Made by a program: the position numbers and the translations under genes. This document shows positions 27,195 to 36,242 of a DNA stretch of 64,000 nucleotides, piece after piece. Under the pieces are notes generated by a model. The model was not told the DNA's origin and made no database searches. It saw only the letters and a program-made list of their open reading frames with translations. Within the stretch, counting starts at the first letter, position 1; every line of letters starts with the position of its first letter. This DNA comes from DATFBY01 sp035253585 (GTDB lineage Bacteria > Gemmatimonadota > Gemmatimonadetes > Gemmatimonadales > Gemmatimonadaceae). The stretch covers positions 1-64,000 of the forward strand of contig DATFBY010000110.1 of the NCBI GenBank assembly GCA_035253585.1, in the 5' to 3' direction.

Positions 27195-28570
27195 GCCGCC
27201 TCCGTCAACCGCGCGAGAAGCTCGGGTCCGGTGCGCGTGATGTCCCCCGCGCCGATCGTGAGGACGACGTCGCCGCTGCGAACGGCACGCTGAAGCGCGG
27301 CCGCGAGCTCATGCCGTTCTCCGCGCCAGGCGAGCGTTCCACCTGAGCGATTCATCGCACTCTCGATGAGCGACGCCGTCACACCGTCTATCGGCTGCTC
27401 GCGCGCGGGGTAGATCTCGGTGAGAAATACCGCATCGGCGTCAGCCAATGCGCTGCCAAAGTCCTCCGCGAAATCTCGCGTGCGCGTAAAGAGGTGCGGC
27501 TGAAACGCGGCGACCACGCGTCGCCCCGGGTACGCCGCGCGAGCCGCGGCCAGCGTCGCGCGGATTTCCGTCGGGTGATGCGCGTAGTCGTCGATCACGG
27601 TGACGCCGTTGGCGTCACCCAATCGCTGAAAGCGACGTTCGACGCCGCCGAATCGCGCCAAGCCGTCGGCCATCTTGCGCGGGTCCGCTCCGAGCGCCAA
27701 GCCGCTGCCAAGTGCGGCCAGTGCGTTGAGAACGTTGTGCCGACCCGGGACCCGCAACTCGACGTCCGCGACTCGCTCACCGTCGAAGACAGCAGAAAAC
27801 GCGGTGCGCCCGCGATCGTACTTCAGATCGCGCGCAACCAGCCTCGCGTCAGGCGACTCGATCCCATAGCGAATCGTTTGCGCTCCGGACGGAGTGGGGA
27901 TCGTCGCCGCACCTGCGTCCTCGACGCACAACACCACGGTGGAAGCAGGAGCCATGAATCGGCAAAACGCGTCGCGGATGTCCGCCAGATCGTCGTAGAT
28001 GTCGAGATGATCGGCCTCGATGTTCGTGACCACCGCAACCGTCGGCGAAAGCGCGAGGAACGAGCGGTCGTACTCGTCAGCTTCGACGACGAAGAGCCTG
28101 TCCGCACCGTGCCGGAGGTTCCCTTCCCAACTGCCGACCCGCCCACCGACCAGCGCCGTCGGTTCGAGACCGGCCGCGGCTAGCGCCTCGGTTGTCATTA
28201 CGGTGGTCGTCGTCTTCCCGTGCGTCCCGGCAATTGCGATCAGCTCGCCGCCCGCGACGGATTCACCGAGCGCCTCGGCCCGGCGAATCACGGGAATGCC
28301 GAGCTCGCGTGCGCGCTTGAGCTCGGCGTGCTCGCGCGGCATGGCCGACGTCACCACCACGGCGCGAGCTCCAGTCAGGTGCGCCGGGCTGTGCCCCGTG
28401 AGGACCTCTATGCCGAGGCGCTCGAGGTCGGAGACGTTTCCGGGATTGGCGTCGCAGCCCGTGACCTTGACGCCTCGCCGAACGAGGAGCTCGGCGAGCG
28501 CGCTCATGCCGGCACCGGCGATGCCGACGAAGTGAACTGGACGCGGATTACTTGGCTCGAGGAGAGGCAT
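27191..28570 (-). CDS. murC: UDP-N-acetylmuramate--L-alanine ligase
   Basis: Adds L-Ala to UDP-MurNAc, first step of the stem peptide. 459 residues: N-terminal HFVGIAGAGMSALAELL, ATP motif IAGTHGKTTT, VEADEYDRSFL, and C-terminal VIDDYAHHPTEI. The start is ATG at 28570; the frame is open to 28609. murB, its usual partner, is absent. Confidence 0.96.
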   Translation of the reverse strand: MPLLEPSNPRPVHFVGIAGAGMSALAELLVRRGVKVTGCDANPGNVSDLERLGIEVLTGHSPAHLTGARAVVVTSAMPREHAELKRARELGIPVIRRAEALGESVAGGELIAIAGTHGKTTTTVMTTEALAAAGLEPTALVGGRVGSWEGNLRHGADRLFVVEADEYDRSFLALSPTVAVVTNIEADHLDIYDDLADIRDAFCRFMAPASTVVLCVEDAGAATIPTPSGAQTIRYGIESPDARLVARDLKYDRGRTAFSAVFDGERVADVELRVPGRHNVLNALAALGSGLALGADPRKMADGLARFGGVERRFQRLGDANGVTVIDDYAHHPTEIRATLAAARAAYPGRRVVAAFQPHLFTRTRDFAEDFGSALADADAVFLTEIYPAREQPIDGVTASLIESAMNRSGGTLAWRGERHELAAALQRAVRSGDVVLTIGAGDITRTGPELLARLTEAA

Positions 28571-28609
28571 TGGCGGGCGCGTCAATATAGTGAGCGCGCG
28601 GAGTGCCAC

Positions 28610-29716
28610 TCAAGTCTGAACTTGGTTGAGATGGGCCAGCGTAAGTATCCGTCGAGCAATCGTCTCCGCTGCATCTGGGCGACCGCGCGCGCGCGCCGCC
28701 GAGGCGATTCGGGACAAGCGTTCAGGCTGGCCGAGCAACTCTCGGATCGTGCGATCGAGCCGCTCCACGGTGAGCGCACTTTGCGGAACGAGCACTGCGG
28801 CACCGGCCGAAGCCAGCGCCTTCGCGTTTGACGTCTGATGGTCCGCGGCGGCGGTCGGCAGCGGCACTAGGAGCGACGGGATGCCCCAGGCGCAAAGCTC
28901 CGCCAGTGTGAGCGCGCCGGCGCGAGTGAGGGCCAGGTCCGACGCGGCGTACGCCTCCTCAATGGGCGAGAGATACGGAACGACGCGCACATAGGCCGAC
29001 TCGTGAGGCGCGTGACGCTCGTGACTTCCCCGGCCAGTCGCCCAGATCACGAAAAGGTTCTCCGGGATCCCGCGCGACAGCCACCCGTCGACCACATCGT
29101 TCAGGGCACGCGCTCCTTGACTGCCTCCGACGATGAGAAGAACCCGAGCCCCATCCGGGACGCGCCAGATCGCGCGCGCTTCCTCTTTCTTCGGGCGAGG
29201 ATTTGGCGGTGGCGTGATCGGGTTCCCAGTCTCGCCGATCCAGGCCGAGCGACTGATGCGGAGCATCTTCGCCGCTTCGGCGTAGCCGAGATAGACCTCG
29301 CGCGCGTAACGCGCAAAGAGTCGCGTGGTGATTCCGGGGTGACTGTTCTGTTCCTGGAGCGCGAGGGGGATCCTGTGCGTGGCTGCATAGGCGAGCGTAG
29401 CCCCTGACGCGTAACCGCCGGTGCCCACGACAACCCGCGGTTGCTCGTCGCTCACGAGCGTGCCAAGCGCTCGCCAGGCGCTGGTCATTCCGGTGAGCGT
29501 GCGCCAATTCTGCCAGGGGCGCGACCGATAGATCGGGTGCAGGTCCAAAAGGACGTGCGGAAATTCGGTCGTCGGAAGTACGTCGCGCTCAATGCCGCGC
29601 CGCGCGCCGACGAAGAACGGTTGCGCCGCGGGGTCCTGCCTAACGAGTGCTCGCGCAATGGCCAGGCCGGGATAGAGATGTCCTCCCGTCCCGCCACCCG
29701 CGAGCAGAATTCTCAC
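28610..29716 (-). CDS. murG: UDP-N-acetylglucosamine transferase MurG
   Basis: Transfers GlcNAc to lipid I to give lipid II at the inner membrane. 368 residues, GT-B fold: RILLAGGGTGGHLYPGLAIA, GTGGYASG, LQEQNSHPG, GGSQGARALND, and LTRAGALTLAELCAWGIPSLLVPLP. Start is GTG at 29716 overlapping the ftsW stop (GTGA); the open frame to 30040 is an artefact within ftsW. Confidence 0.96.
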   Translation of the reverse strand: MRILLAGGGTGGHLYPGLAIARALVRQDPAAQPFFVGARRGIERDVLPTTEFPHVLLDLHPIYRSRPWQNWRTLTGMTSAWRALGTLVSDEQPRVVVGTGGYASGATLAYAATHRIPLALQEQNSHPGITTRLFARYAREVYLGYAEAAKMLRISRSAWIGETGNPITPPPNPRPKKEEARAIWRVPDGARVLLIVGGSQGARALNDVVDGWLSRGIPENLFVIWATGRGSHERHAPHESAYVRVVPYLSPIEEAYAASDLALTRAGALTLAELCAWGIPSLLVPLPTAAADHQTSNAKALASAGAAVLVPQSALTVERLDRTIRELLGQPERLSRIASAARARGRPDAAETIARRILTLAHLNQVQT

Positions 29717-30885
29717 GCCGAGGCCACCGCCTCGCGCCTCAACCCGCTGCCGTAGACTCGCTCCTTGGACGAGCCGATGTTCACCAGGATGCCGGTCATC
29801 AGCAGAGAGATGATCAGGTTCGACCGGCCGAAGGAGATGAATGGCAGCGTCAGCCCGGTGGTCGGCAGCAGGCCGATCACCACGCCGATGTGCAGATACG
29901 CGGTGATCACGGTGGTGACCGTGAGCCCGATGGCGACCAATCGCTGAAATGGGCTCCGTGCCTGACGAGCTATTCGGAAGCCCAGGGCGGCATAGGCGCC
30001 GAAGGCCACGACTACGCCGAGGATGCCGACGAATCCCCACTCCTCGCCAATGTTGCTGCCGATGAAGTCATTGAACGGATACGGGAGGAAGCCGCTCTGC
30101 TGCCGTCCCTCGCCGAAGCCCACGCCGAGGAAGCGTCCCGAGCCGACGGCGATGAGCGACTGCTTGAGTTGATAGCTCGCGTCCGCGGGAGCGGCGCCCG
30201 GGTCGAAGAAGCTGGTCATGCGCAGCAGCGCGTACTGAAGCTTCTCCGCCCAATGCCAGAGGAGCGGGATGGCAAGGACGCCGAGCACGACGAAGTGTCC
30301 GATGCGGACTCCGCCGGCAAAAAGCACGATCCCCATGATCAGCGTGTACATCATCGCCGTCGACAGATCGGGCTCGAGAATGACCAGCAGATTGAGCGCG
30401 CCCAGCACGACCAGGAACGGAAGCAGCCCCTTCGTCAGGCGGCGGAGCTTGTCGCCTTTCTTGATGATCAACATCGCCGTCCAGACGACGACAGTGAGCT
30501 TGGCGAACTCGGACGGCTGGAAGGTGAACGGAAAGTTGATCCAGCGCCGGGAGCCGTTGATGCGCGGTGCGATGGGCGCGGCAAAAGGAAGGATTGGGAT
30601 GATCAGAAGGACGAGTGTGACTCCCATCAGCGGCCAGGCCCATTCTCGCCAGCGCTCGGCGTCGATCTTGGCGGCGAGCGCAAAGACGATCATGCCCATC
30701 ATCGCTCCGGTTGCCTGACGAGTCAGGTAGTAGGCGCTGCCATGCCCTTCGCGCATGGCCAGCAGCGCGCTGGCGCTGTACAGCACCGCCAGCCCGAAGG
30801 CCAGGAGCGCCGCGGTGACGATCAGCAGGGCTCGTGCATCGACACCCATGCGCCACCGCTCGCGAACCGCTACTGCTTCCGTCAT
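29713..30885 (-). CDS. ftsW: Septal SEDS glycosyltransferase FtsW
   Basis: Lipid II polymerase of the divisome working with FtsI. 390 residues and about ten membrane helices; SEDS signatures include INGSRRWINFPFTFQPSEFAKL, LEPDLSTAMMY, GRFLGVGFGEGRQQSGFLPYP, NDFIGSNIGEEWGFVG and the closing GLTLPFISFGRSNLI. Location between murD and murG favours FtsW over RodA. Confidence 0.95.
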   Translation of the reverse strand: MTEAVAVRERWRMGVDARALLIVTAALLAFGLAVLYSASALLAMREGHGSAYYLTRQATGAMMGMIVFALAAKIDAERWREWAWPLMGVTLVLLIIPILPFAAPIAPRINGSRRWINFPFTFQPSEFAKLTVVVWTAMLIIKKGDKLRRLTKGLLPFLVVLGALNLLVILEPDLSTAMMYTLIMGIVLFAGGVRIGHFVVLGVLAIPLLWHWAEKLQYALLRMTSFFDPGAAPADASYQLKQSLIAVGSGRFLGVGFGEGRQQSGFLPYPFNDFIGSNIGEEWGFVGILGVVVAFGAYAALGFRIARQARSPFQRLVAIGLTVTTVITAYLHIGVVIGLLPTTGLTLPFISFGRSNLIISLLMTGILVNIGSSKERVYGSGLRREAVASA

Positions 30886-32261
30886 CGTCCGTTCGCCGCG
30901 AGCCGCCGGAAAGCGGCGCCGCGCTCCTCGTAATTGTTGAACATGTCGTAGCTGCTACAGGCAGGAGACAGGAGCACAACGTCCCCCGGCTCGGCCAGCA
31001 CTCGTGCGCGAGCCATCACTTCGTCGAAGGAGCTGCCAAGGCGCTCGACGCGCACTACGCCTTCCAGATCGTCAGCGATCAGCGGACCGGCCTCGCCGTA
31101 CGCGATGACCGCCTTGCCGACCTTCCGTAATGGCTCCGCCAGGGCCGTATACGGCTCTCCCTTGTGCCGTCCGCCTAACAATAACACCGTCGGACGCGTC
31201 ATCCCACCGATCGCGACGAGCGTCGAGCTCACGTTCGTCGCCTTCGAGTCGTTGATCCACGTGACGCCCGCGAATTCGCCCACGATCTCCAGGCGATGTG
31301 CAAGCGCGCGAAACGATCGGAGGCCGGCCGCCAGCGCACCTCGGTCCATGCGCTCCCTTCCCTGCGCAACCGCAACCGCGAGCGATGCCGCCAACGCGTT
31401 GGCGACGTTGTGGTCGCCAAGAAGCGACAGCTCGGCGCGAGAGAGGATTGGCTGGTCGAGCACCACGAGCTGACCTCGCGCGCGATCGTACCACGCATCG
31501 GCCCGCTCGCGCAGTGAAAACGTGAACGTCGTTCCAGGAAGACGGGAAAGACCCGCGCGCTGGTGCAGACGTAGGGTCTCGGGATCGTCTGCGTTCAACA
31601 CCCACCGTGACTCGTTGGTGGCATTGCGGAAGAGGAGCGCCTTGTCCGCATAGTATTGTTCGACGCTCGCGTACCGGTCGAGGTGATCGGGGCTGAGATT
31701 GGTGACGACGCCGACGGCCGGCGCGATTGCCGGCGTGTCGTGCAGTTGGAACGAGCTCATCTCCAGCGCGATCCACGACGGATGACGATCGCGAAGCGCT
31801 ATCTCGGTGAGCGGGGTGCCGATGTTGCCACCGTCCACCGCATCCTCCCCCAGCGCGCGCAACAGATGCCCGACCAGTGCCGTCGTTGTCGTCTTGCCAT
31901 TGGTTCCGGTCACCGCGATTACCCGTGTGTCGGGCATCGCCAGGAGACCGATCTCGATCTCGCTGAGGATCGGCACACCCGCAGCTCGGGCGACGGTGAG
32001 TGGCGGCGCTTCTGGAGGCACTCCCGGACTGACGACGACGGCTCGTGCGCGCGCGATCCGCTCCAGATCGTGCTGCCCGACATCGACGGCGATGCGCACG
32101 CGCGCCAGCGCGCGGGCTGCCTCGCGGAGCGCCTCGGAATCGGCGGCGTCCGACACGTACACCATCACGTGATCTCGCTCCAGCAGCCGCGCGGCGCCGC
32201 GGCCGCTCTTCCCCAGACCGATCACCGCCACTTCACCGGTGCGCCACTCCGCGGGAATCAT
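30882..32261 (-). CDS. murD: UDP-N-acetylmuramoyl-L-alanine--D-glutamate ligase
   Basis: Adds D-Glu. 459 residues: VAVIGLGKSGRGAARLL, ATP motif VTGTNGKTTTT, LEMSSFQLHD, TNLSPDHLDRYAS, NDSKATN and LLLGGRHKG, ending LLSPACSSYDMFNNYEERG. ATG at 32261 overlaps the mraY stop; the frame is open to 32297. Confidence 0.96.
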   Translation of the reverse strand: MIPAEWRTGEVAVIGLGKSGRGAARLLERDHVMVYVSDAADSEALREAARALARVRIAVDVGQHDLERIARARAVVVSPGVPPEAPPLTVARAAGVPILSEIEIGLLAMPDTRVIAVTGTNGKTTTTALVGHLLRALGEDAVDGGNIGTPLTEIALRDRHPSWIALEMSSFQLHDTPAIAPAVGVVTNLSPDHLDRYASVEQYYADKALLFRNATNESRWVLNADDPETLRLHQRAGLSRLPGTTFTFSLRERADAWYDRARGQLVVLDQPILSRAELSLLGDHNVANALAASLAVAVAQGRERMDRGALAAGLRSFRALAHRLEIVGEFAGVTWINDSKATNVSSTLVAIGGMTRPTVLLLGGRHKGEPYTALAEPLRKVGKAVIAYGEAGPLIADDLEGVVRVERLGSSFDEVMARARVLAEPGDVVLLSPACSSYDMFNNYEERGAAFRRLAANGR

Positions 32262-33391
32262 CGCAGCTTGAGCGTCGTGAATGCGATGAACGCGCAAAAG
32301 ATCCCGAGGATCCAGAAACGAATCACTACCTTACTTTCCGGCCACCCTTTGAGCTCGAAGTGATGGTGAAGCGGCGCTCGCAAGAACAGTCGGTGTGTTT
32401 GCGCGTACTCGAGTCCTTGGCGCCGCTTTCGCCACTTGAACACGAGGCGCTGCAGGATCACCGACATGGTCTCGGCGACGAACACGCCGCCGATCAGCAG
32501 GAGCAAGAATTCGGATTTTAGGAGGATGGCGACCGCGCCCAGTGCGCCGCCGATCGCCAGCGAACCCGTGTCCCCCATGAAGACGTCGGCCGGGTGTGCA
32601 TTGTACCAGAGAAATCCGACGACTGCTCCAAACAATGCGGAGCAGAACACCGTGAGCTCGCCTGCGCCCCGCAAGTAATAAATCTGGAGATACTCGGCCG
32701 TGTCGATGCGCCCTATGACGTACGCGAACAGCGCAAAGGTCGCCGCGGCGATCCCGGTGAGACCCGCTGCCAAGCCGTCGAGTCCGTCGGTCAGATTCAC
32801 CGCGTTACTGGTGCCCGTCAGAATGAACGCGACCCACGGTACGTAGAGCCACGCGAAGAGCGGAACGACTAGCACGTACTTGTAGAACGGCAGCGTCGTC
32901 GACTCGCCAGGCAGGGTGGAGAGTGGGAACTGCCAAAGGTACACGCCGAGCAGAACGCCTAGTGTGAGCTGCCCGGCCAACTTGTATCGCTCTACGAGCC
33001 CCTCGTTTTTCTTCCCTTCTCTTCGCTGTCGGAGCTTGAGATAATCGTCGAGAAAACCGAGCCCTCCCATCCACGCCGTCACGAACAGCGCCAGCCAAAC
33101 GTACCGGTTCGTCAGGCGCGCCCAGAGCAGCGTGGGGATGATCGTGGCAATCAGGATGATCAGGCCGCCCATGGTCGGCGTCTGCTTCTTCTCCTGGTGC
33201 GAGTCCGGCGTTCCGGCACGGATGACCTGGCGCACTCGCATCGCGCGGAGCCGCCGGATGACACCCGGACCGACCACGAACGCGAGGAGGATCGCTGTGA
33301 CGGCGGCGCCGGCGGCGCGAAAGGAGATGTAGTTGAAGACGTTGAACGCGCTCCAGTACTTCGTCAGGCGCGTGAGGATCTCGTAGAGCAC
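32258..33391 (-). CDS. mraY: Phospho-N-acetylmuramoyl-pentapeptide transferase
   Basis: Makes lipid I from UDP-MurNAc-pentapeptide and undecaprenyl phosphate. 377 residues, about ten membrane helices; signatures GTPDSHQEKKQTPTMGGLI, NAVNLTDGLDGLAAGL and FMGDTGSLAIGGALG, and the His-rich cytoplasmic loop RAPLHHHFELKGWPE. GTG at 33391 shares its first base with the murF stop TAG. Confidence 0.97.
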   Translation of the reverse strand: MLYEILTRLTKYWSAFNVFNYISFRAAGAAVTAILLAFVVGPGVIRRLRAMRVRQVIRAGTPDSHQEKKQTPTMGGLIILIATIIPTLLWARLTNRYVWLALFVTAWMGGLGFLDDYLKLRQRREGKKNEGLVERYKLAGQLTLGVLLGVYLWQFPLSTLPGESTTLPFYKYVLVVPLFAWLYVPWVAFILTGTSNAVNLTDGLDGLAAGLTGIAAATFALFAYVIGRIDTAEYLQIYYLRGAGELTVFCSALFGAVVGFLWYNAHPADVFMGDTGSLAIGGALGAVAILLKSEFLLLLIGGVFVAETMSVILQRLVFKWRKRRQGLEYAQTHRLFLRAPLHHHFELKGWPESKVVIRFWILGIFCAFIAFTTLKLR

Positions 33392-34764
33392 TAGCTGGCG
33401 GCCCAGTCGGTGAGGTACGGAACGAGTCGCTCGAGCTTCACGCCGCGTGATGCTTTGAGCAGGATGACCGCTTTGCGATCGAGCCGCGGCGCGAGCGCGG
33501 CCCAGAGCTCCTCGATGTCGGGCGCCGTCACCACGCGCTTCCCACCGTTGACGGTACCGGCCGCGCTGCGAAGCGCATCCCCCATCTCTCCGACGCCGGC
33601 CACGATGTCGATCGGCGTCGCCAGCGCATATCGTGCGATCTCGTCGTGCAGCCGCGGCGCGTGCGTGCCCAGCTCGCGCATCGTCCCCAGAATTGCCACC
33701 CGTTGGCGGCTACTGTCGGCTTTCGACAGGAGATCGAGCGCGGCACGCATCGATGCTGGATTGGCGTTGTATGCGTCGTTGATCATCGTCGCGCTGCCGA
33801 GTGTCTGCCACGCCGTCCGCATCGCCGGCTGAGGCACCGTCGCGATGCCCCGTGCCGCGTCGGCAATCTCGACCCCGCACGCGCGAGCCACCGCGAGTGC
33901 CAGCATCGTATTTCGCAGGTTGTGCTCGCCGCGGATCGGCGGACGCACGGTCACGCCATCGATCTCGATCTCTCCGCGCGCGTCGCCGTCGATCGACCAG
34001 CGGGCGGCCCGTAGATCACCCTCATCGAGGCCCGCCGAGACGACGTGTCGCGCGCGGGCGCGAGCTTCCTTCACCACGTCGGGCTGACCAGCCGGCGCAA
34101 CGGCTACCTCGACGCCGTCATACACCGAGCATTCTTCGCGAAGAATTTGGTCCAGGCTGCCGAGGCCTTCGAGATGTTCTTCTCCGACCGATGTGACGAC
34201 CGACAGATCCGGTTCCACGAGAGAACGAAGGCGCGGCACTTCGCCGGGCACGTTCGTTCCGAGCTCGATGACGGCGACGTCCGCCTCGTCGCGGATCGCG
34301 AGCAAAGTCAGTGGCACGCCGACCAGATTGTTGAGATTCCCGGTCGTCGCGTGCACATCGAGCCGGCTCGCCAACGCCGCACCAATGAGGTCCTTCGTTG
34401 TCGTCTTGCCGTTCGAGCCGGCGACGGCGATCACGCTCTTGCCCCACGCCGCGCGGCGGTACGCGCCAAGCGCGCCTAACGCTTCGAGCGTGTCACCCAC
34501 TATGTATGCCGGAACCCCGAGGCCCGAAGCTCGCTCCGCGCGCGAGATGACGACGGCGGAGGCGCCCTTGGCGACCGCTTGCTCGAGAAAGTCGTGCGCG
34601 TTGAAGTTCTCGCCTGACAATGCAACGAAGAGCTCGCCTTGGCGCACCGTACGCGTGTCGGTCGATACGCCCGCCAGCTCCGCAGTCCCGCGCGGGAGCG
34701 CGCCAACGGCATGGGGCCGTAGCGCCGCGGCTACGCGGTCGAGGGTCCAGAATCCAGGCCGCAC
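33391..34764 (-). CDS. murF: UDP-MurNAc-tripeptide--D-alanyl-D-alanine ligase
   Basis: Adds the D-Ala-D-Ala dipeptide. 457 residues: SGENFNAHDFL, ATP motif VAGSNGKTTTKDL, NLNNLVGVPLTLL, ELGTNVPGEV, INDAYNANPASM and AILGTMRELG. ddl, which supplies the dipeptide, is not in the window. Overlaps murE by one base. Confidence 0.96.
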   Translation of the reverse strand: MRPGFWTLDRVAAALRPHAVGALPRGTAELAGVSTDTRTVRQGELFVALSGENFNAHDFLEQAVAKGASAVVISRAERASGLGVPAYIVGDTLEALGALGAYRRAAWGKSVIAVAGSNGKTTTKDLIGAALASRLDVHATTGNLNNLVGVPLTLLAIRDEADVAVIELGTNVPGEVPRLRSLVEPDLSVVTSVGEEHLEGLGSLDQILREECSVYDGVEVAVAPAGQPDVVKEARARARHVVSAGLDEGDLRAARWSIDGDARGEIEIDGVTVRPPIRGEHNLRNTMLALAVARACGVEIADAARGIATVPQPAMRTAWQTLGSATMINDAYNANPASMRAALDLLSKADSSRQRVAILGTMRELGTHAPRLHDEIARYALATPIDIVAGVGEMGDALRSAAGTVNGGKRVVTAPDIEELWAALAPRLDRKAVILLKASRGVKLERLVPYLTDWAAS

Positions 34765-36242
34765 TAGCGCGCCACCTTTCCCTTCGGAATCAGCTCTTTC
34801 ACGATCTGTTGCTCGTCGAAGGGATATCGCGTCGTGCCGCGCACCTGATACGTCTCGTGTCCCTTACCGGCGAGCAGAATCACGTCATCGGTACGGGCCG
34901 CCAAGGAGAGCGCTTTACCGATCGCTTCCCGGCGGTCTTCGATGCGCTCGTGATTCGCCTTGCGCATCCCGCGCTCGATGTCGTCGAGAATCTCTTCCGG
35001 CTCTTCGGTGCGCGGATTGTCGCTGGTCAGAATCACGTGATCGGCCATGCGCTCGGCGATCGCGCCCATGATCGGCCGCTTCCCGCGATCACGATCGCCC
35101 CCACAGCCGAAGACGACGATCAGCTTGCGCCGCGCGAACGGCCGCACCGCGGACAGGGCGCGCTCGAGCGCATCCGGCGTGTGCGCGTAGTCGCGCAGCA
35201 CGGTAGGTGGCTCGTGAATGATCTCGAGGCGCCCAGGCACCTGCGGTACCGTGCGAAGGCGGGCGGCGATCTCCGCCAGCGAGTGTCCGAATCGCAGTGC
35301 GGCGGCAGCCGCCGCCAAGGTGTTCATGATGTTGAAGTCGCCGATGAGCGGAAGTTGCAGCGAATGCCGTTGCGTCCCATCGGTGAGACGCCATTCGCTT
35401 CCTCGCGAATGATAGCTGATCGCCTCGGCGCGCACCGTCGCCTCCGGACCGAGGCCGTAGGTGAGCACATCGGGTGCGGGCGGCAGCGATCGCCAGGACG
35501 GATCATCCGAGTTCACGACCGCGGTGCCGCGCGGCGCGAGCTGCGCGATGAGGCGCGCCTTGGCGTTGAAGTACGCCTCCATCGACTCGTGATAGTCGAG
35601 ATGGTCCCGCGTGAAGTTGGTGAACACCGCCGCGTGGAAGATGATTCCCTCGACGCGTCGCTGATCGAGGCTGTGCGACGACACCTCCATCGCGACGCGG
35701 CGTACACCCCGATCGGCCAATACGCGTAGCGTGCGCTGAAGCTCGACGGGTCCCGGCGTCGTGAGGCCGGCCCCACCCGGCACCGGCTCTCCCGCGCTTC
35801 CCACGAACACGCCCAGCGTGCCGATCGATGCCGCCGGCGTCTCCTCGGTATCGAGCAGATGCCGGAGGATGCCGACGGTTGTCGTCTTGCCATTGGTGCC
35901 GGTGACGCCCGCGAGCTCGAGCTGTTTGGCGGGATGCTCGAACGCGGCCGCCGCCGCGACCGCGCTTGCCTTTCGTCCGTCACGAACGATGATCGTCGGG
36001 AGGATTGTGCGCTCCGGCTGCTCGACGATTGCCATCGACGCAGCACTCGCCCGCGCGGCCTCGAGGAAGTCGTGGCCGTCGTGGCTGGAGCCCTTCACGG
36101 CGACGAAGATCGCGCCCTCCGTCACCGCACGACTGTCATCGGTGATGTCGCTGGCGCTTTCCGGTAGCGCACCGCGGGTCTCGACCAGAAGCCCGGCGGC
36201 GCCAAGTGCCTCGCTGATGCGCGCGACCGGAAACCCCATCAC
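34764..36242 (-). CDS. murE: UDP-MurNAc-L-Ala-D-Glu--meso-diaminopimelate ligase
   Basis: Adds the third stem residue. 492 residues: TDDSRAV, ATP motif VTGTNGKTTT, AMEVSSHSLDQ, TRDHLDYHESMEAYFNAKARL with the carbamylated Lys, LRDYAHTPDAL, and SDNPRTEEPEEI. The DNPR motif is diagnostic of meso-diaminopimelate rather than lysine, so the wall is DAP-type. Overlaps ftsI by ATGA. Confidence 0.96.
   Translation of the reverse strand: MMGFPVARISEALGAAGLLVETRGALPESASDITDDSRAVTEGAIFVAVKGSSHDGHDFLEAARASAASMAIVEQPERTILPTIIVRDGRKASAVAAAAAFEHPAKQLELAGVTGTNGKTTTVGILRHLLDTEETPAASIGTLGVFVGSAGEPVPGGAGLTTPGPVELQRTLRVLADRGVRRVAMEVSSHSLDQRRVEGIIFHAAVFTNFTRDHLDYHESMEAYFNAKARLIAQLAPRGTAVVNSDDPSWRSLPPAPDVLTYGLGPEATVRAEAISYHSRGSEWRLTDGTQRHSLQLPLIGDFNIMNTLAAAAAALRFGHSLAEIAARLRTVPQVPGRLEIIHEPPTVLRDYAHTPDALERALSAVRPFARRKLIVVFGCGGDRDRGKRPIMGAIAERMADHVILTSDNPRTEEPEEILDDIERGMRKANHERIEDRREAIGKALSLAARTDDVILLAGKGHETYQVRGTTRYPFDEQQIVKELIPKGKVAR

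Noticed and set aside
28610..30040. A longer murG beginning at 30040
   Set aside because: The first 108 residues are Arg/His-rich noise antisense in frame to ftsW; the family start is the GTG at 29716.
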